DNA of 64,000 bases from Sulfolobus acidocaldarius SUSAZ (GTDB taxonomy: Archaea; Thermoproteota; Thermoprotei_A; Sulfolobales; Sulfolobaceae). Below the pieces are notes generated by a model, which saw only the letters and a list, made by a program, of their open reading frames with translations, had not been told where the DNA came from and did no database searches. Below are positions 1 through 10,432 of this stretch, one piece after another. Position 1 is the stretch's first letter, and each line of letters begins with the position of its first letter. Where the stretch lies: assembly GCA_000508305.1 (NCBI GenBank), contig CP006977.1:1954621-2018620 (forward strand). Reading direction: 5' to 3'. Both the position numbers and the translations under genes were made by a program.

Positions 1-3000
1 CTCGCTGTGAGCAGATTGTAGACCTTGATTTAATTGGTTACTAAATGTTACATATGTTGATGTCTTATTGAATAACCCTGTAGTTTGCTGAGCAACAACA
101 GCCAATGTATAAGTACCGTCGGGATATTTTGTGGTATTAAGTTGATAGCTAAATGTTCCACTACCACTAAATGTGGTCAACAACTGATTATCTAGGTATA
201 GACTCACTTGCGATACTTGACTACCTGAGACTGTTATACCAATATTTACTGTACCAGTTAGATTACCTGAGGGAACACTTATTTGAATCGTGGGAAGGGC
301 TGGCGAGACACTGAGAATATTAGAATTTATCTCTGAACTGATCTTGGAGTTAGTTAAGTCTGCACTATTAACGGTTGTGGATATTAGGTTAATATTGCTG
401 TTTACCGCATTTATTGAGGCAACCTGTGAATTTACAATTGTAATATTGGCATTCTCGATGGTTATGGATGACACATTAGAGCCCACTAGCATAAAGTTAC
501 CATTTGATAGAACTACGTTCTGGAGAACATTACTTCCTAAAATGGAGTAACCCGTTATATTTACGTTTCTTAAAACCATATTGTATAATTCCACGTTCGA
601 TAGGGTCTGATTTTCAATTAGTGTATATGGAGTTACATAGAAGGTATATGCAGAACTTAAGTCATTTGTTGTAGGCACACCATCTGCAGAAACTCCTGAA
701 ATCAGTATCTGGAATGGACCTGTGAAGTAAGTTAAACCTTTGAAATAGCTGAAGTTGCCTAATGAGGAAGATGATGGTAAAGTGAAATTGCCCTCCCATA
801 GTTGAGTAGAAGGATTGTAGAATAATGGTATATTAACATTCGCACTTATACTTGAATAGTTGGAACTGAATGTCATTGGATAAACTGTAGCTGAATACAT
901 TCCATATCTTACAGGTGTCCCATTTGGATATGTGATATTAGCATAGACGTATACTGTTTGACCTTGATATACATACTTTTGAATATTTATTTGTGGTACA
1001 CTGTACTTTGGTACAACGTAGATCTGTCCGTAAAAGAAACCTGTAAATACTTGACCCAGTGTTGACGAATTAAAACTTGCGAATAGTAATATAGTGTATA
1101 GACCAGCATTTACTTTCTGAGGAATTGGTATGTAGCCATAGTATAGACCTAATGGACTAAAAGTGACAAGTCCTTGACTCACAACTTCACCCTGCTGGTT
1201 GAGTAACTCAGCTTTTATTGTGATTCCCTGTGCTATAAAAGGATCAGGAATGTTTGTTAATGGTACTCCTTGTATTATTATTGACTGACCACTTGCAACA
1301 CCACCAGGTTCAGCAATAACTTGGGGTAGAATGAATAAGGATTGTAGATATATTCCATTAGAGAATGCTACAATACCATAAGCATTATTCACGTAAATTA
1401 GATCATCACCTACCGTTAAGTTAGCTGGTAAAGTACCTACCCATGCGGCTACATTATTAATATATACTAGAGTAATGTTAGTGAGGAATGTATATGAATT
1501 ATCTGTTATATTATAAGAGTAAACAGAGGCTTCAACTGTAAAGTTAGCAGGCGCAGGATTACCGTTAATATCTGTGACGATTGCTTCAACTGGATTTATG
1601 CCTGAATAGAATGGAGACATAGTTACTGGAGATAAGAAAGTGACGTAATAGCCTGAAAATGTCTCAGTGAAACCATAGCCACTTATTCCTTGAGAACTTC
1701 CATATACTACAACTGATAAGATTCCATTAGCAGTTGACGGAAGGGTAAACTGTCCTGTCCATAAGCGAAGGCTTGAATTATAAGTTAGAGGTATGTTAGT
1801 CACATTTCCATACAAATCCTCTAATACTGCATTAAAGCTACCTGATGAAACTACAGTTCGATTGTTGGTTATATTTGCTATTACAGTCATCGTTTCTCCC
1901 GGCATGAATGTGCTCTGAGATCCTTGTGAACCTAATAATTCAACTATGATGGATAGAGTATTATTAAGTACCGATTTATACGATTTTAAGTATTGCGCAA
2001 ACTCTCCTGCATTCAGAGCTCCCCAACCTGTGGCTAAATTGTAGCCATAACTAGATGTCCATGGAATGGTATACCCAAATGTTATTGGGTAGAATATTTT
2101 AGAGTATAACTGAGGATTCTCACCTATCTGATATAATAGAGGATTTATGAGCCCTAGACTATGGTTAACATAACTCATAATAGCTACGAGCATTCCTGCT
2201 AGTAGTGGAGAAGCTTCACTTGTTCCTCCAGTAATGAATGTCTGATTAAATCCGCCTATTATATATATTCCAGGGTAAACATTAGCATTTGCTGAAAGAT
2301 CTGGACCAAGCCTACCATACGGATATGTTTTAGGAGAAGATATTCCCCATTGATACCAAGGTTTAGGTTCCGCAATACTTACACCACCAGTGCCTCCCCC
2401 ATAGTTTACTCCATTTGGTACAAATCCATAATTGGACCATGCAGTCTGATAGAATGAGCCATTAGGGAATTGAATGTATGTTGTAGTTCCTCCGGCTGAA
2501 AGAACATAAGGGGAAGTAGATGGATATCCAGGTGTCCCTAAGGGACCATTACTATAACCTGAACCACCTGCATCTCCACTACTTGCAATAAACGTTATGC
2601 CTTCTACTGATCCCAGTGCATAGTATACATCAGTGAGAGCTATGTTGGTGTAATAAATTGGAGCGGGAAAACTAGATAAGGAACTTTCACTTATACTGAA
2701 ACTTTGAGATATGACATTAACTTTATGTTGCTGATCAATATATGCAATTATTGCCGATAATGGCAAATTAAAATCTGCAATATACAAGACCATATTTGCT
2801 TTAGGCGCCATTGTATGAGCCGACTCCACATCAAGACTAATTTCTAAATCCCATCCTGTAGCAATACCTAAGCCTGGATTATATGGACCAACTGGAACAA
2901 TAGTGAAGCTAGGAGGATTAGGTAACTTAACAATACTGTCATAGTAAGCTAACTGCTGTTCTACGTAAGGGTTACCGGCAAAATCTAAAATACCTATGGT

Positions 3001-3681
3001 AAAGTTCTGACCTTCATATCCTTTACTGTATAGTGAGGTCAAGTTGTAAACCTTCTGGAGTGCAGTTGGCCAGTATGCCTCTATGGGTGCAGTAGTATTG
3101 GGTAGACTCTTGAAAGAACTTAAAGATCCTTCCGAGATAAGTGTACTTGGATGTCCAAATATTAATTTCGTTACGTTTGAGGAGTATATGTAAACATTAT
3201 TCACTTTTGGTGTTCCGTACACAGTGTAATATGATACGCTTCCATTACTCATCATTACATATTGTACTCCTAAGTAATTCTCAACTTGTTGTACTGTTCC
3301 TGTTGCTACAATAACAGAATCAGCTGCAGTGTAAACTATATTAAATCCTGAGCTTTTGAGGTAACTTAATATTTCATTGAACTGATCAGTCGGGTAGAAT
3401 AATTTCTCTACCTGCGCTTCTGTCAGGAAGTGCTGATAAAGAGGAGACGAAGGATTTGATATTTGACTTACGTAATAATAGAGTAGGTCAATATTCTTTA
3501 GGGGTATGTAAACTGTAAATTCCACAGGATAATTGGACGGAAGGGTACCAGCTTCACTGAAACCCTTTACGTTAATTGGCTGTATATATTGTGTAGCTGC
3601 TTGGGACTTTAAAATTAAAGTAGTTGGTATTATAAAAATACAGACCAAAAAGATAGATATTATCTTTTTAGTATACTTCAT
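1..3681 (-). CDS. Sedolisin-family (S53) secreted serine-carboxyl protease, C-terminus beyond left edge
   Basis: An uninterrupted minus-strand reading frame of 1227 codons runs from an ATG at 3681 off the left edge. Residues 1-28 form a signal peptide (KKIISIFLVCIFII). A pro-kumamolisin-like propeptide follows (roughly 40-190). The catalytic domain has the sedolisin Glu/Asp pair in DLEISLDVE, SSGDAGGSGYS, and the nucleophile serine in GGTSEASPLLAGM. After about residue 600 come several beta-rich, Thr/Ser/Asn-rich repeats with many N-glycosylation sequons and a beta-helix-like stretch near the edge, suggesting a long extracellular stalk. Family knowledge places S53 enzymes as acid-active endopeptidases outside the cell, fitting an acidophile. 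The fold assignment is confident; full length and any C-terminal membrane anchor cannot be seen. Confidence 0.88.
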   Translation of the reverse strand, partial: MKYTKKIISIFLVCIFIIPTTLILKSQAATQYIQPINVKGFSEAGTLPSNYPVEFTVYIPLKNIDLLYYYVSQISNPSSPLYQHFLTEAQVEKLFYPTDQFNEILSYLKSSGFNIVYTAADSVIVATGTVQQVENYLGVQYVMMSNGSVSYYTVYGTPKVNNVYIYSSNVTKLIFGHPSTLISEGSLSSFKSLPNTTAPIEAYWPTALQKVYNLTSLYSKGYEGQNFTIGILDFAGNPYVEQQLAYYDSIVKLPNPPSFTIVPVGPYNPGLGIATGWDLEISLDVESAHTMAPKANMVLYIADFNLPLSAIIAYIDQQHKVNVISQSFSISESSLSSFPAPIYYTNIALTDVYYALGSVEGITFIASSGDAGGSGYSNGPLGTPGYPSTSPYVLSAGGTTTYIQFPNGSFYQTAWSNYGFVPNGVNYGGGTGGVSIAEPKPWYQWGISSPKTYPYGRLGPDLSANANVYPGIYIIGGFNQTFITGGTSEASPLLAGMLVAIMSYVNHSLGLINPLLYQIGENPQLYSKIFYPITFGYTIPWTSSYGYNLATGWGALNAGEFAQYLKSYKSVLNNTLSIIVELLGSQGSQSTFMPGETMTVIANITNNRTVVSSGSFNAVLEDLYGNVTNIPLTYNSSLRLWTGQFTLPSTANGILSVVVYGSSQGISGYGFTETFSGYYVTFLSPVTMSPFYSGINPVEAIVTDINGNPAPANFTVEASVYSYNITDNSYTFLTNITLVYINNVAAWVGTLPANLTVGDDLIYVNNAYGIVAFSNGIYLQSLFILPQVIAEPGGVASGQSIIIQGVPLTNIPDPFIAQGITIKAELLNQQGEVVSQGLVTFSPLGLYYGYIPIPQKVNAGLYTILLFASFNSSTLGQVFTGFFYGQIYVVPKYSVPQINIQKYVYQGQTVYVYANITYPNGTPVRYGMYSATVYPMTFSSNYSSISANVNIPLFYNPSTQLWEGNFTLPSSSSLGNFSYFKGLTYFTGPFQILISGVSADGVPTTNDLSSAYTFYVTPYTLIENQTLSNVELYNMVLRNVNITGYSILGSNVLQNVVLSNGNFMLVGSNVSSITIENANITIVNSQVASINAVNSNINLISTTVNSADLTNSKISSEINSNILSVSPALPTIQISVPSGNLTGTVNIGITVSGSQVSQVSLYLDNQLLTTFSGSGTFSYQLNTTKYPDGTYTLAVVAQQTTGLFNKTSTYVTFSNQLNQGLQSAHSE

Positions 3682-3698
3682 GAATCCTTGTGGTATTC

Positions 3699-3711
3699 AA
3701 AAATATATAAG
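3699..3711 (-). promoter_or_regulatory. TATA box of the sedolisin gene
   Basis: On the minus strand an ACTTATATATT box is centred about 26 nt before the ATG at 3681. That spacing predicts transcription starting at or next to the start codon, the usual leaderless arrangement in Sulfolobales. Confidence 0.6.
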
Positions 3712-3870
3712 TTTTATTTAAGTATTAAAGGATCCAAATTATTTTTAAACTAGTGCATAAAGTTTTATAGTTATTATACTTTTTCCAAAGATAAAATAAC
3801 AGAATGTTTAATATTCTAAACATGGGACGTAGTAAAATATAGAAAAAAAGTTAAAAATATTTTACTTAAA

Positions 3871-4398
3871 TTATTTCTTCTCGATACTCTTCAATGCCTT
3901 TACAAGTGAAGCTGCAAAGTAAGGTAAATCGCCAGGATGTCTTGAAGATATTAGATTGTCGTCAATTACAACTGCCTCATCAACATATTGTCCTCCTGCG
4001 GCTATAACATCATCTTTAATTGAGCCAAAAGAAGTCAATTTCCTTCCCTTTACAACATTTGCAGATATTAAAACTTGAGGACCATGACAAATGGCAGCAA
4101 CAGGTTTCTTCAGGTCAAAGAACCTTCTTGTTAAGACCTTTAGTTCTTCACTGTTTCTAATGTTCTCAGGACCCCTTCCACCAGGTATAACCAATGCTAA
4201 ATAATCCTCAGGTCTAACGTCCTTGAAGGCAACATCGGAAATAACACTGTATCCGTGTTTACCTGTAACCTTAGCTCTGGCTTCCTTCCAGGCAACTACT
4301 GGCTTAAAGCCTTCTTCTATTACCCTGTAATAGGGGTAAAGGAACTCTATATCCTCGAATTCCTCTCCTATAACAAACAAGACTTTCTTTTCGTTCAT
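3871..4398 (-). CDS. DJ-1/PfpI family protein (class I amidotransferase-like)
   Basis: From the ATG at 4398 this is a 175-residue single-domain protein. It shows GEEFEDIEF near the N-terminus, PGGRGPE in the middle and the nucleophile elbow AAICHGPQVL with Cys104-His105. This is the signature of PfpI/DJ-1 proteins, described as intracellular peptidases, glyoxalase III or deglycase enzymes. Cys-His is intact, so it is likely active, but the substrate is open. A GTG at 4437 would add 13 residues. I prefer the ATG because MNEKKVLFVIG matches the usual family start and the TATA-like box at 4451-4458 would put transcription start near 4430, inside that extension. It is transcribed divergently from 4487. 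Confidence 0.88.
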   Translation of the reverse strand: MNEKKVLFVIGEEFEDIEFLYPYYRVIEEGFKPVVAWKEARAKVTGKHGYSVISDVAFKDVRPEDYLALVIPGGRGPENIRNSEELKVLTRRFFDLKKPVAAICHGPQVLISANVVKGRKLTSFGSIKDDVIAAGGQYVDEAVVIDDNLISSRHPGDLPYFAASLVKALKSIEKK

Positions 4399-4486
4399 AA
4401 ATATATATGACTGTTCATAAAATTTAAGATTAACCACCTTAAAATTAAGGTCTTATATTTTAAACCAGGAGTAAGATCGGAAATTA

Positions 4487-5437
4487 GTGAAAAACAAAAA
4501 GAATGAAATTAAGGAGATAGAGCCGTGGGGCGTTAATATACCTTATTTGATACTAGGGTTAGTGTACTGGGGGATAGGAGGGATATCAGTATTCAATAAT
4601 CTACCTCAACATTTTTACTTTATGATGATTGGAACTTATTCTATCTACTTTGGAATGATCTCCAGGCTATTTTTCCCTGCTAGAAACTATCTCGCAACTC
4701 ATCTTACCTCGCTCTTCCTCTTGGCTATACCTTATTACCCTTTCCAAGCTCTTGCATCCTTAGTGTTGATAATTACAGAACTGTGGTCCGTCTCAGATAT
4801 AAGAGGATACGGCAGTAGATTTCCTTTAAACTTGTTAGTATTATCGTCGCCATTCGCTTCCCTAATAGGTTGGATATTTTACATCAAATTTGGATACTCT
4901 ATTTTAGTACCTCCACTTCTTCTCTATCTATTGGGTGTTAATATAGGGGTATTTAGTGCAACCTTAGGAGCAAAAGCTAAACTAGGGTTCAAACAATTTC
5001 CCATTTTTATCTTAGTTCTGCTGTACCCAATTTCAATTAGTGTAACAGTTGTAGGTTATGTTTTATGGTTATTATATAAAAGTCAAGTGAAGGAGAGAAA
5101 CCTATCATCAATTTTAACTCTGTCTGTAGCCGTAGTTGTATCTTTTTCCTCACTCTTTCTGGGAGAGCAAATACATGCTTTCGCTTTCGGGGTTATGATA
5201 CCCTTCTTCTTTAACTGTATTACATATTCGACATCCCGATATAATTACGGGAAGTTTTTCCCAATACCAATATTGTCAGCCCTCTCTTACTTTATGCGAT
5301 TTGTAAATCTTCCTTTATCGTCAATATTTTTCATTTCAGCTGTGTTAATCTTCCTCGTTTTGAATAGACATAATTTTACTATAAGGACGATAAAGTTAGG
5401 CATGTCTACTAAATATCTTCCGAGGAATTTAGAGTGA
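4487..5437 (+). CDS. Polytopic membrane protein of unknown function
   Basis: I do not recognise a family. The 316-residue product starts with GTG and has about nine hydrophobic segments (for example YLILGLVYWGIGGISVF, SLFLLAIPYYPFQALASLVLI, FPIFILVLLYPISISVTVVG), so it should be an integral membrane protein of the cytoplasmic membrane. There is no signal peptide and no large soluble domain. A TATA-like sequence at 4452-4461 lies about 30 nt before the GTG and is shared back-to-back with the DJ-1 gene. The smaller membrane protein at 5500 follows on the same strand with its own TATA-like region. Function cannot be inferred. Confidence 0.8.
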   Translation: MKNKKNEIKEIEPWGVNIPYLILGLVYWGIGGISVFNNLPQHFYFMMIGTYSIYFGMISRLFFPARNYLATHLTSLFLLAIPYYPFQALASLVLIITELWSVSDIRGYGSRFPLNLLVLSSPFASLIGWIFYIKFGYSILVPPLLLYLLGVNIGVFSATLGAKAKLGFKQFPIFILVLLYPISISVTVVGYVLWLLYKSQVKERNLSSILTLSVAVVVSFSSLFLGEQIHAFAFGVMIPFFFNCITYSTSRYNYGKFFPIPILSALSYFMRFVNLPLSSIFFISAVLIFLVLNRHNFTIRTIKLGMSTKYLPRNLE

Positions 5438-5499
5438 GATCAAATGTGTAATAAATTTTGAAATGATCTTTTAAATTATATAAAGTTGGACTATGAATT

Positions 5500-6021
5500 A
5501 TGAGTGAAAGGATATACAGGGGGAATATGATTAGTATCATAGCATCAGCATTTATTTTAGTTGAACTTATATTAGTCCTCATAAATGGACTTCAGTACCT
5601 ATTTTCAACCACATCTAAATTACTGATGTGGATAATATTTATCTTAGCCCTACCCTCTTATATCACATATTCTAGATCGAACCTCAAGAAAAGTTTCTTT
5701 ATGAGAGTATTTGGAGCATTAGCAATAATCATAGCCTTTGCTGGACTTATACTAATCCAATTGAATCAGTTTATTGGAATTGAAACGTTAATATTAGGTT
5801 ATATGTTTGAGCCTATTGCAGGAATCTCTATATATCTCTCGCTTTATAACGTGAATAGACTATTCTCCTCATTATTTTTCTATGGTGCACTAATATACAC
5901 GATAGGGCTTCCCATGTATCTAATAAACTTAGGCATAGTCTCTGTAGCTGGAGATGTAATAAAAATGATAGGGTTATTTATGTTAATAATGTCTTTTTAC
6001 ACTAAAAGGAGAGTGCTTTAG
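5500..6021 (+). CDS. Small membrane protein of unknown function
   Basis: A 173-residue ATG-started protein with six predicted membrane spans (first: MISIIASAFILVELILVLI; last: VIKMIGLFMLIMSFY) and very short polar loops. No recognised motif. It follows the membrane protein ending at 5437 by 62 nt. The spacer holds an AT-rich TATA-like stretch (AAATTATATAAAG, about 5471-5485), so it may be transcribed separately and leaderless. It could be an accessory of the neighbouring membrane protein, but this is only positional inference. Confidence 0.75.
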   Translation: MSERIYRGNMISIIASAFILVELILVLINGLQYLFSTTSKLLMWIIFILALPSYITYSRSNLKKSFFMRVFGALAIIIAFAGLILIQLNQFIGIETLILGYMFEPIAGISIYLSLYNVNRLFSSLFFYGALIYTIGLPMYLINLGIVSVAGDVIKMIGLFMLIMSFYTKRRVL

Positions 6022-6082
6022 AATTAGTATTACGATACGAACTGTTCTCCATCTGAAATATTCAACCTTAATTTATATGATA

Positions 6083-6125
6083 AAAGAATTACAAACCTCG
6101 CCCTTTAGGGCGGGGAGTGGGTCAG
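6083..6125 (+). repeat. Palindromic IS200/IS605-type end element, copy A
   Basis: TTAC at 6089-6092 is followed by AAACCTCGCCCTTTAGGGCG and GGGAGTGGGTCAG. The inner CGCCCTTTAGGGCG forms a perfect hairpin. It is one of seven related copies in the window (others near 23028, 32315, 42323, 55127, 62080 and 62440). It lies in the 193-bp spacer between 6021 and 6215. Confidence 0.75.
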
Positions 6126-6214
6126 ATACTCACTTTCCTTTCTTTAATTCAGCCCACATGTAGAAGAATTTCCTTCAGTATTGGGTATAAATACCTGAAT
6201 TTATATTATACATT

Positions 6215-7837
6215 ATGGAATCTGGTGCCAAAGTATTTTTGGAAAATTTGAAAGAGTTGGGCGGAGTTGATAAAATATTTATAGTTTCAGGTACGGATTA
6301 TGCAGCGTTTATTGAGGAGAAAGCAAAAGATGGAACTTTGCCTGAGTTTATTGTTGTACCACATGAAATAACAGCTACTGCAGCTGCTATGGGCTACTCA
6401 CTTGCGGGTAAAACTGGAGTAGCAGCAGTGCATACCATTCCGGGAACATTGAACGCACTAGGTATAATTGTAGATGCTTACACGTCAAGGATTCCACTTA
6501 TAGTTATAGCAGGTAGAAGTCCTTATACGGAGGAGGGACATGAGGGAAGTAGAAATCTCAGAATCCACTGGACCCAGGAAGCTAGAGACCAAGGGACAGT
6601 GGTAAGGCAATGGATAAAATGGGACTTCGAAATAAGAAAAGTTGAACAAATTCCTGAGGCTATAGCAAGAGGGATTCAGCTAGCTTACAGTGAACCAAGA
6701 GGACCAGTTTACATAACGATTCCTAGAGAAGTAAGCGTAGAAAAGACACAGTCTCGAATATCAAGGAAGTTATCAACCTTTGAACCTGGAGCTAGATTAG
6801 AGGACATTAAGATAGCCCAAAGGATGATCGAGGAAAGTGAAAGACCTATAATACTCACCTGGAGGGCAGGTAGAAGAAAGGAATGGTTTGATGAGATGAA
6901 GAAATTTGTTGATAACACAGGAATCCCTGTAGTACATTACATCGGGGAAGTGGTAAACTACGAAGGTGACTTTGGGTTATATGAGTTTGACATAAAAAAT
7001 TCGGATTTAGTGATCGTTGTAGAAAATGAAGTGCCATGGATACCTAAGAAGGTCGGAAAAATAGATGCTAAGGTAATAAGGGTAGACGTAGATCCCTCTT
7101 ATTCTTATATACCTTTCTATGGATTTCCCTGCGACCTATGTATACAATCAACTGTCTCAGATTTATTTTCCAAATTAAGAGTGACCGAAAAGAAAGAGTG
7201 GAAGGAGAAGGTATTAGAAATTAGAAGAGAACAAGATAAGAAGAAGACCGAAGAGATAGAGAGATTGTCCAAAGGGAGGGATAAAATACATCCTAGATTA
7301 CTCTCTTATATGATCACCAAGCTCTCTAAGGAACTGCTGGGAGACCAATACGCCATATTTAATGAATACCCGTTCAATCCGAAATATGCTAAACTGCATT
7401 TTGGACAATACTTCTCAGATCCCGCATTTGGTCATTTGGGTTGGAGTTTAGGTGCATCCTTCGGTTTCAGTCTAGCCACAAACAAAAAAGTAATAGCTAC
7501 TGTAGGTGATGGATCCTTTATATTTGGAGTTCCTGATGCATTCTATTATGCAGTGAGGAGTTATGGGGGTGATGTTACAGTGATAATCTATGACAATGGA
7601 GGTTGGCTTGCAAGTGCAGAAGCCACAGTCCATGTATATCCTGAGGGAGAGGCAAGAAAAAGGCAGAACTATCCTGGAGCAGATTTCAAAAGATATAATA
7701 TAGGAGAGGGGGTTAAAGCATATGGAGGTTTCTACAAAATAATAGAAGAAGTTAGTGAACTAGAATACTCTCTGAAAGAGGCTATATTGAATCATGGACT
7801 ATCGATCTTACAAGTGATAGTAGAAAAAACTAGATGA
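6215..7837 (+). CDS. Thiamine-diphosphate-dependent enzyme (acetolactate synthase / 2-oxoacid decarboxylase-like)
   Basis: 540 residues with all three domains of the POX/ILVB family: N-terminal PYR domain with catalytic Glu51 in PHEITATAAAMGYS, a central domain (about 195-320), and a C-terminal PP domain with the diphosphate/metal motif GDGS...DNGGW at about 431-464. Family members are acetolactate synthase, benzoylformate or oxalyl-CoA decarboxylase and similar enzymes. No acetolactate synthase small subunit and no other ilv genes are nearby, so a catabolic 2-oxoacid decarboxylase or carboligase is as likely as acetolactate synthase. It is convergent with the MFS transporter at 7879-9213, which may import a related organic acid (inference). 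The ATG lies about 25 nt after a TTTATATTATAC box. Confidence 0.85.
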   Translation: MESGAKVFLENLKELGGVDKIFIVSGTDYAAFIEEKAKDGTLPEFIVVPHEITATAAAMGYSLAGKTGVAAVHTIPGTLNALGIIVDAYTSRIPLIVIAGRSPYTEEGHEGSRNLRIHWTQEARDQGTVVRQWIKWDFEIRKVEQIPEAIARGIQLAYSEPRGPVYITIPREVSVEKTQSRISRKLSTFEPGARLEDIKIAQRMIEESERPIILTWRAGRRKEWFDEMKKFVDNTGIPVVHYIGEVVNYEGDFGLYEFDIKNSDLVIVVENEVPWIPKKVGKIDAKVIRVDVDPSYSYIPFYGFPCDLCIQSTVSDLFSKLRVTEKKEWKEKVLEIRREQDKKKTEEIERLSKGRDKIHPRLLSYMITKLSKELLGDQYAIFNEYPFNPKYAKLHFGQYFSDPAFGHLGWSLGASFGFSLATNKKVIATVGDGSFIFGVPDAFYYAVRSYGGDVTVIIYDNGGWLASAEATVHVYPEGEARKRQNYPGADFKRYNIGEGVKAYGGFYKIIEEVSELEYSLKEAILNHGLSILQVIVEKTR

Positions 7838-7878
7838 CTTAGACAAAAATAAAAAATAATAATAAGAGACTTTCTTCT

Positions 7879-9213
7879 TTACCTTATTTTTTGACTTTCC
7901 TCTGTCCAATACAGATCCACTGTTCTAGTCTCAGGTCCTACTAAAGCAGCTATTCCATAAATTACAGCACTTAACATTAGGAAGAATGCAGCAACAAACC
8001 ATGGGTCTCCTCCCTCAATACCAGCAAAATATGCTGACAATGGTATAGAATATATTGGCATCCAAGCTGATATAAATACTCCAGAACTATAACCGAAACC
8101 GACACCGCTAGCTCTTCTCTTTGTTATAAATCTTTCTGAAAGATATACTGGTACAAGTCCCCAAGGCCACTGAGTTAACCAACCTATCAAGAACGAACCA
8201 AGGAATAACAATCCAGCATCATTAGCTTTGGCAGCATTATACCACAGATAGAATGAGGGCGTTGCTAAAATAATAGTTACAATTGCAGCTATCAGAAAAG
8301 CCTTCTTTCTTCCAATGAAATCTGAAGATAAACCCCATAGTGTAGCAATTATAGCCGCAAATACACCTGCTAAAGAGTAATAGAGTGAAGCCTCTTGTGT
8401 TGACAAACCAGCCTTAGTGAGTACTCCAGTAGCGAAATCAAATAGTGAATAAGAGCTGAAGAATAGTCCAGTCATTAACACGAAGACATTTAAGAACGTG
8501 TATAATGTTGGTGGTCTGAACAGCGAGAAGAATGGAATTCTCTCTAGTTTCCTCTCACTCAGAGCCTTTCTGAAAACAGGAGTTTCAGGTACTAGGTACC
8601 TTATTATGAAAGCAATTGCTGCAGGGATTAGACCAGTGAAAAAGACTAATCTCCATCCATAGTCACTCATTGCTTTATCTCCTAAAATTGAAATAAATAG
8701 ATAGACTATTCCAGCACCTAGAGCAGTTCCCCATGAGAATGCACCTTGGGCAATACCGCTTGCTAGTCCTCTCCATCTACTCGGTGCATATTCTATGGCG
8801 AATGGATGTCCTACGGCATATTCTCCTCCTACAAATATTCCTTCTATGAATCTTAACAGTGCGTATAAAATTGAGGCAGCTACTCCTATTGCGGCATATG
8901 TTGGTAAAAGCCCAATTAATGCACTAAACACTGAAAAACCTACTATAGTTATCATTAATGTCCTTCTTCTACCCCATACGTCACCGAAGTTACCGAATAT
9001 AGCACTTCCTAAGGGTCTTCCTAAGAGAGTGAGTCCTAGTCCTAATGCTAACGTCACGAAATATCCTACAAGACCTGTTAAGCCTGGTGGTACTAGGTTC
9101 TTCTCTATATATGGTGTCAGGGCTGATACAAATAGTAGATCGTAGGCATCTAACATGAATCCTAAAAATTGGGAAGTTAGGGCAAGCTTTGCTTCTCTTG
9201 TCCAGCTTTCCAT
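7879..9213 (-). CDS. MFS transporter, metabolite:H+ symporter type
   Basis: 444 residues with 12 membrane spans and the MFS loop signature GNFGDVWGRRR between helices 2 and 3, repeated in weaker form after helix 8 (SSDFIGRKKAF). GGEYAVGHP in helix 4 is typical of the sialate/shikimate/aromatic-acid symporter branch (sugar-phosphate/organic-acid subfamilies). It should import organic or aromatic acids with protons across the cytoplasmic membrane. Its position beside an aromatic-degradation island and a 2-oxoacid-type enzyme fits carboxylate uptake, but substrate is inference. The start codon is ATG and the N-terminus (MESWTREAKLALTSQFLGFMLDAYD) is normal for the family. Confidence 0.87.
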   Translation of the reverse strand: MESWTREAKLALTSQFLGFMLDAYDLLFVSALTPYIEKNLVPPGLTGLVGYFVTLALGLGLTLLGRPLGSAIFGNFGDVWGRRRTLMITIVGFSVFSALIGLLPTYAAIGVAASILYALLRFIEGIFVGGEYAVGHPFAIEYAPSRWRGLASGIAQGAFSWGTALGAGIVYLFISILGDKAMSDYGWRLVFFTGLIPAAIAFIIRYLVPETPVFRKALSERKLERIPFFSLFRPPTLYTFLNVFVLMTGLFFSSYSLFDFATGVLTKAGLSTQEASLYYSLAGVFAAIIATLWGLSSDFIGRKKAFLIAAIVTIILATPSFYLWYNAAKANDAGLLFLGSFLIGWLTQWPWGLVPVYLSERFITKRRASGVGFGYSSGVFISAWMPIYSIPLSAYFAGIEGGDPWFVAAFFLMLSAVIYGIAALVGPETRTVDLYWTEESQKIR

Positions 9214-9337
9214 ATGATAGATAGATATAACCAGTTAATAAATTGAATGTTAGAAAAAGGAAGTCTATTGTTTAAATTTTTTATCTAAAATATATATATG
9301 GTTTTAAAAATTGATGAATTTTTATACCGGAATTGGT

Positions 9338-9910
9338 TTATAGTAAGCTATTCCAAAATTGTAACTCATAAAATTGTATTATTGTAGATATTTCTTTATA
9401 TCTTCCTAAATATCTTGAGACTATAGTCTCGACTTGATCATCATCAATTTTGACTTTTACGAAGAGATCAAGAAACCTTACATCAGCTTTACCTTTAAAA
9501 GCATTAGCAAGCCTTCTGCAATTGTCTGCCCAGACCGGCAAGTTAACTGTTAATGCTACAGCTTGCTCTCCGGGATTACCATAATTTGCCAACCACGATA
9601 GATAATGCGTGTAGGATATAGCACTAGGAAGTGGTGAGTAAGTTTTCTTTGCGACTTCTCTGAGTATTTTTAGGCCTTCATAATCACCTTGAAGAATTGA
9701 AAGAAAGAAGTCTAGCTCATCTTGCTGGTTAGCCCTACTTACCATGATCGCCAGTGATCGTAAATCATAATTTACAATATACCATTGCTGGTCATAAAAC
9801 AACTCGAGTTTGCTTAATGGTAAATCTCCACTTTCTGCCCTCAGTATAAAGGGATGATTTAATATTTTCTCGTTTAAATTACTTAACTCCTGTCTTAACT
9901 CTTTTAACAT
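9338..9910 (-). CDS. TenA/PqqC-like (heme-oxygenase fold) protein
   Basis: 190 residues, all-helical by composition. HPFILRAESGDLPLSKLELFYDQQWYIV is the N-terminal helix pair typical of the TENA/THI-4/PqqC superfamily. The region GDYEGLKILREV and the later AVALTVNLPVWADNCRRLANA match the family's substrate-pocket helices. TenA proteins are aminopyrimidine aminohydrolases in thiamine salvage; PqqC-like members are oxidases. The usual active-site Cys of TenA is seen only as WADNC, so function is uncertain. It is followed downstream on the same strand by the 7879-9213 transporter, but 125 nt away. Confidence 0.68.
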   Translation of the reverse strand: MLKELRQELSNLNEKILNHPFILRAESGDLPLSKLELFYDQQWYIVNYDLRSLAIMVSRANQQDELDFFLSILQGDYEGLKILREVAKKTYSPLPSAISYTHYLSWLANYGNPGEQAVALTVNLPVWADNCRRLANAFKGKADVRFLDLFVKVKIDDDQVETIVSRYLGRYKEISTIIQFYELQFWNSLL

Positions 9911-9949
9911 ATAAAATTAGATGAGAGGGAGAAATTTAAACAGTTTTCC

Positions 9950-10432
<483 letters not shown>

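Noticed and set aside
290-550. Plus-strand open frame of 86 codons
   Set aside because: It lies antisense inside the sedolisin gene, whose long uninterrupted frame, signal peptide and catalytic motifs explain the DNA.
6096-6115. The palindromes as simple intrinsic transcription terminators
   Set aside because: Archaeal termination mainly uses T-runs rather than hairpins, and the conserved sequence outside the stem and TTAC flank point to a mobile-element origin. A secondary effect on mRNA ends is not excluded.
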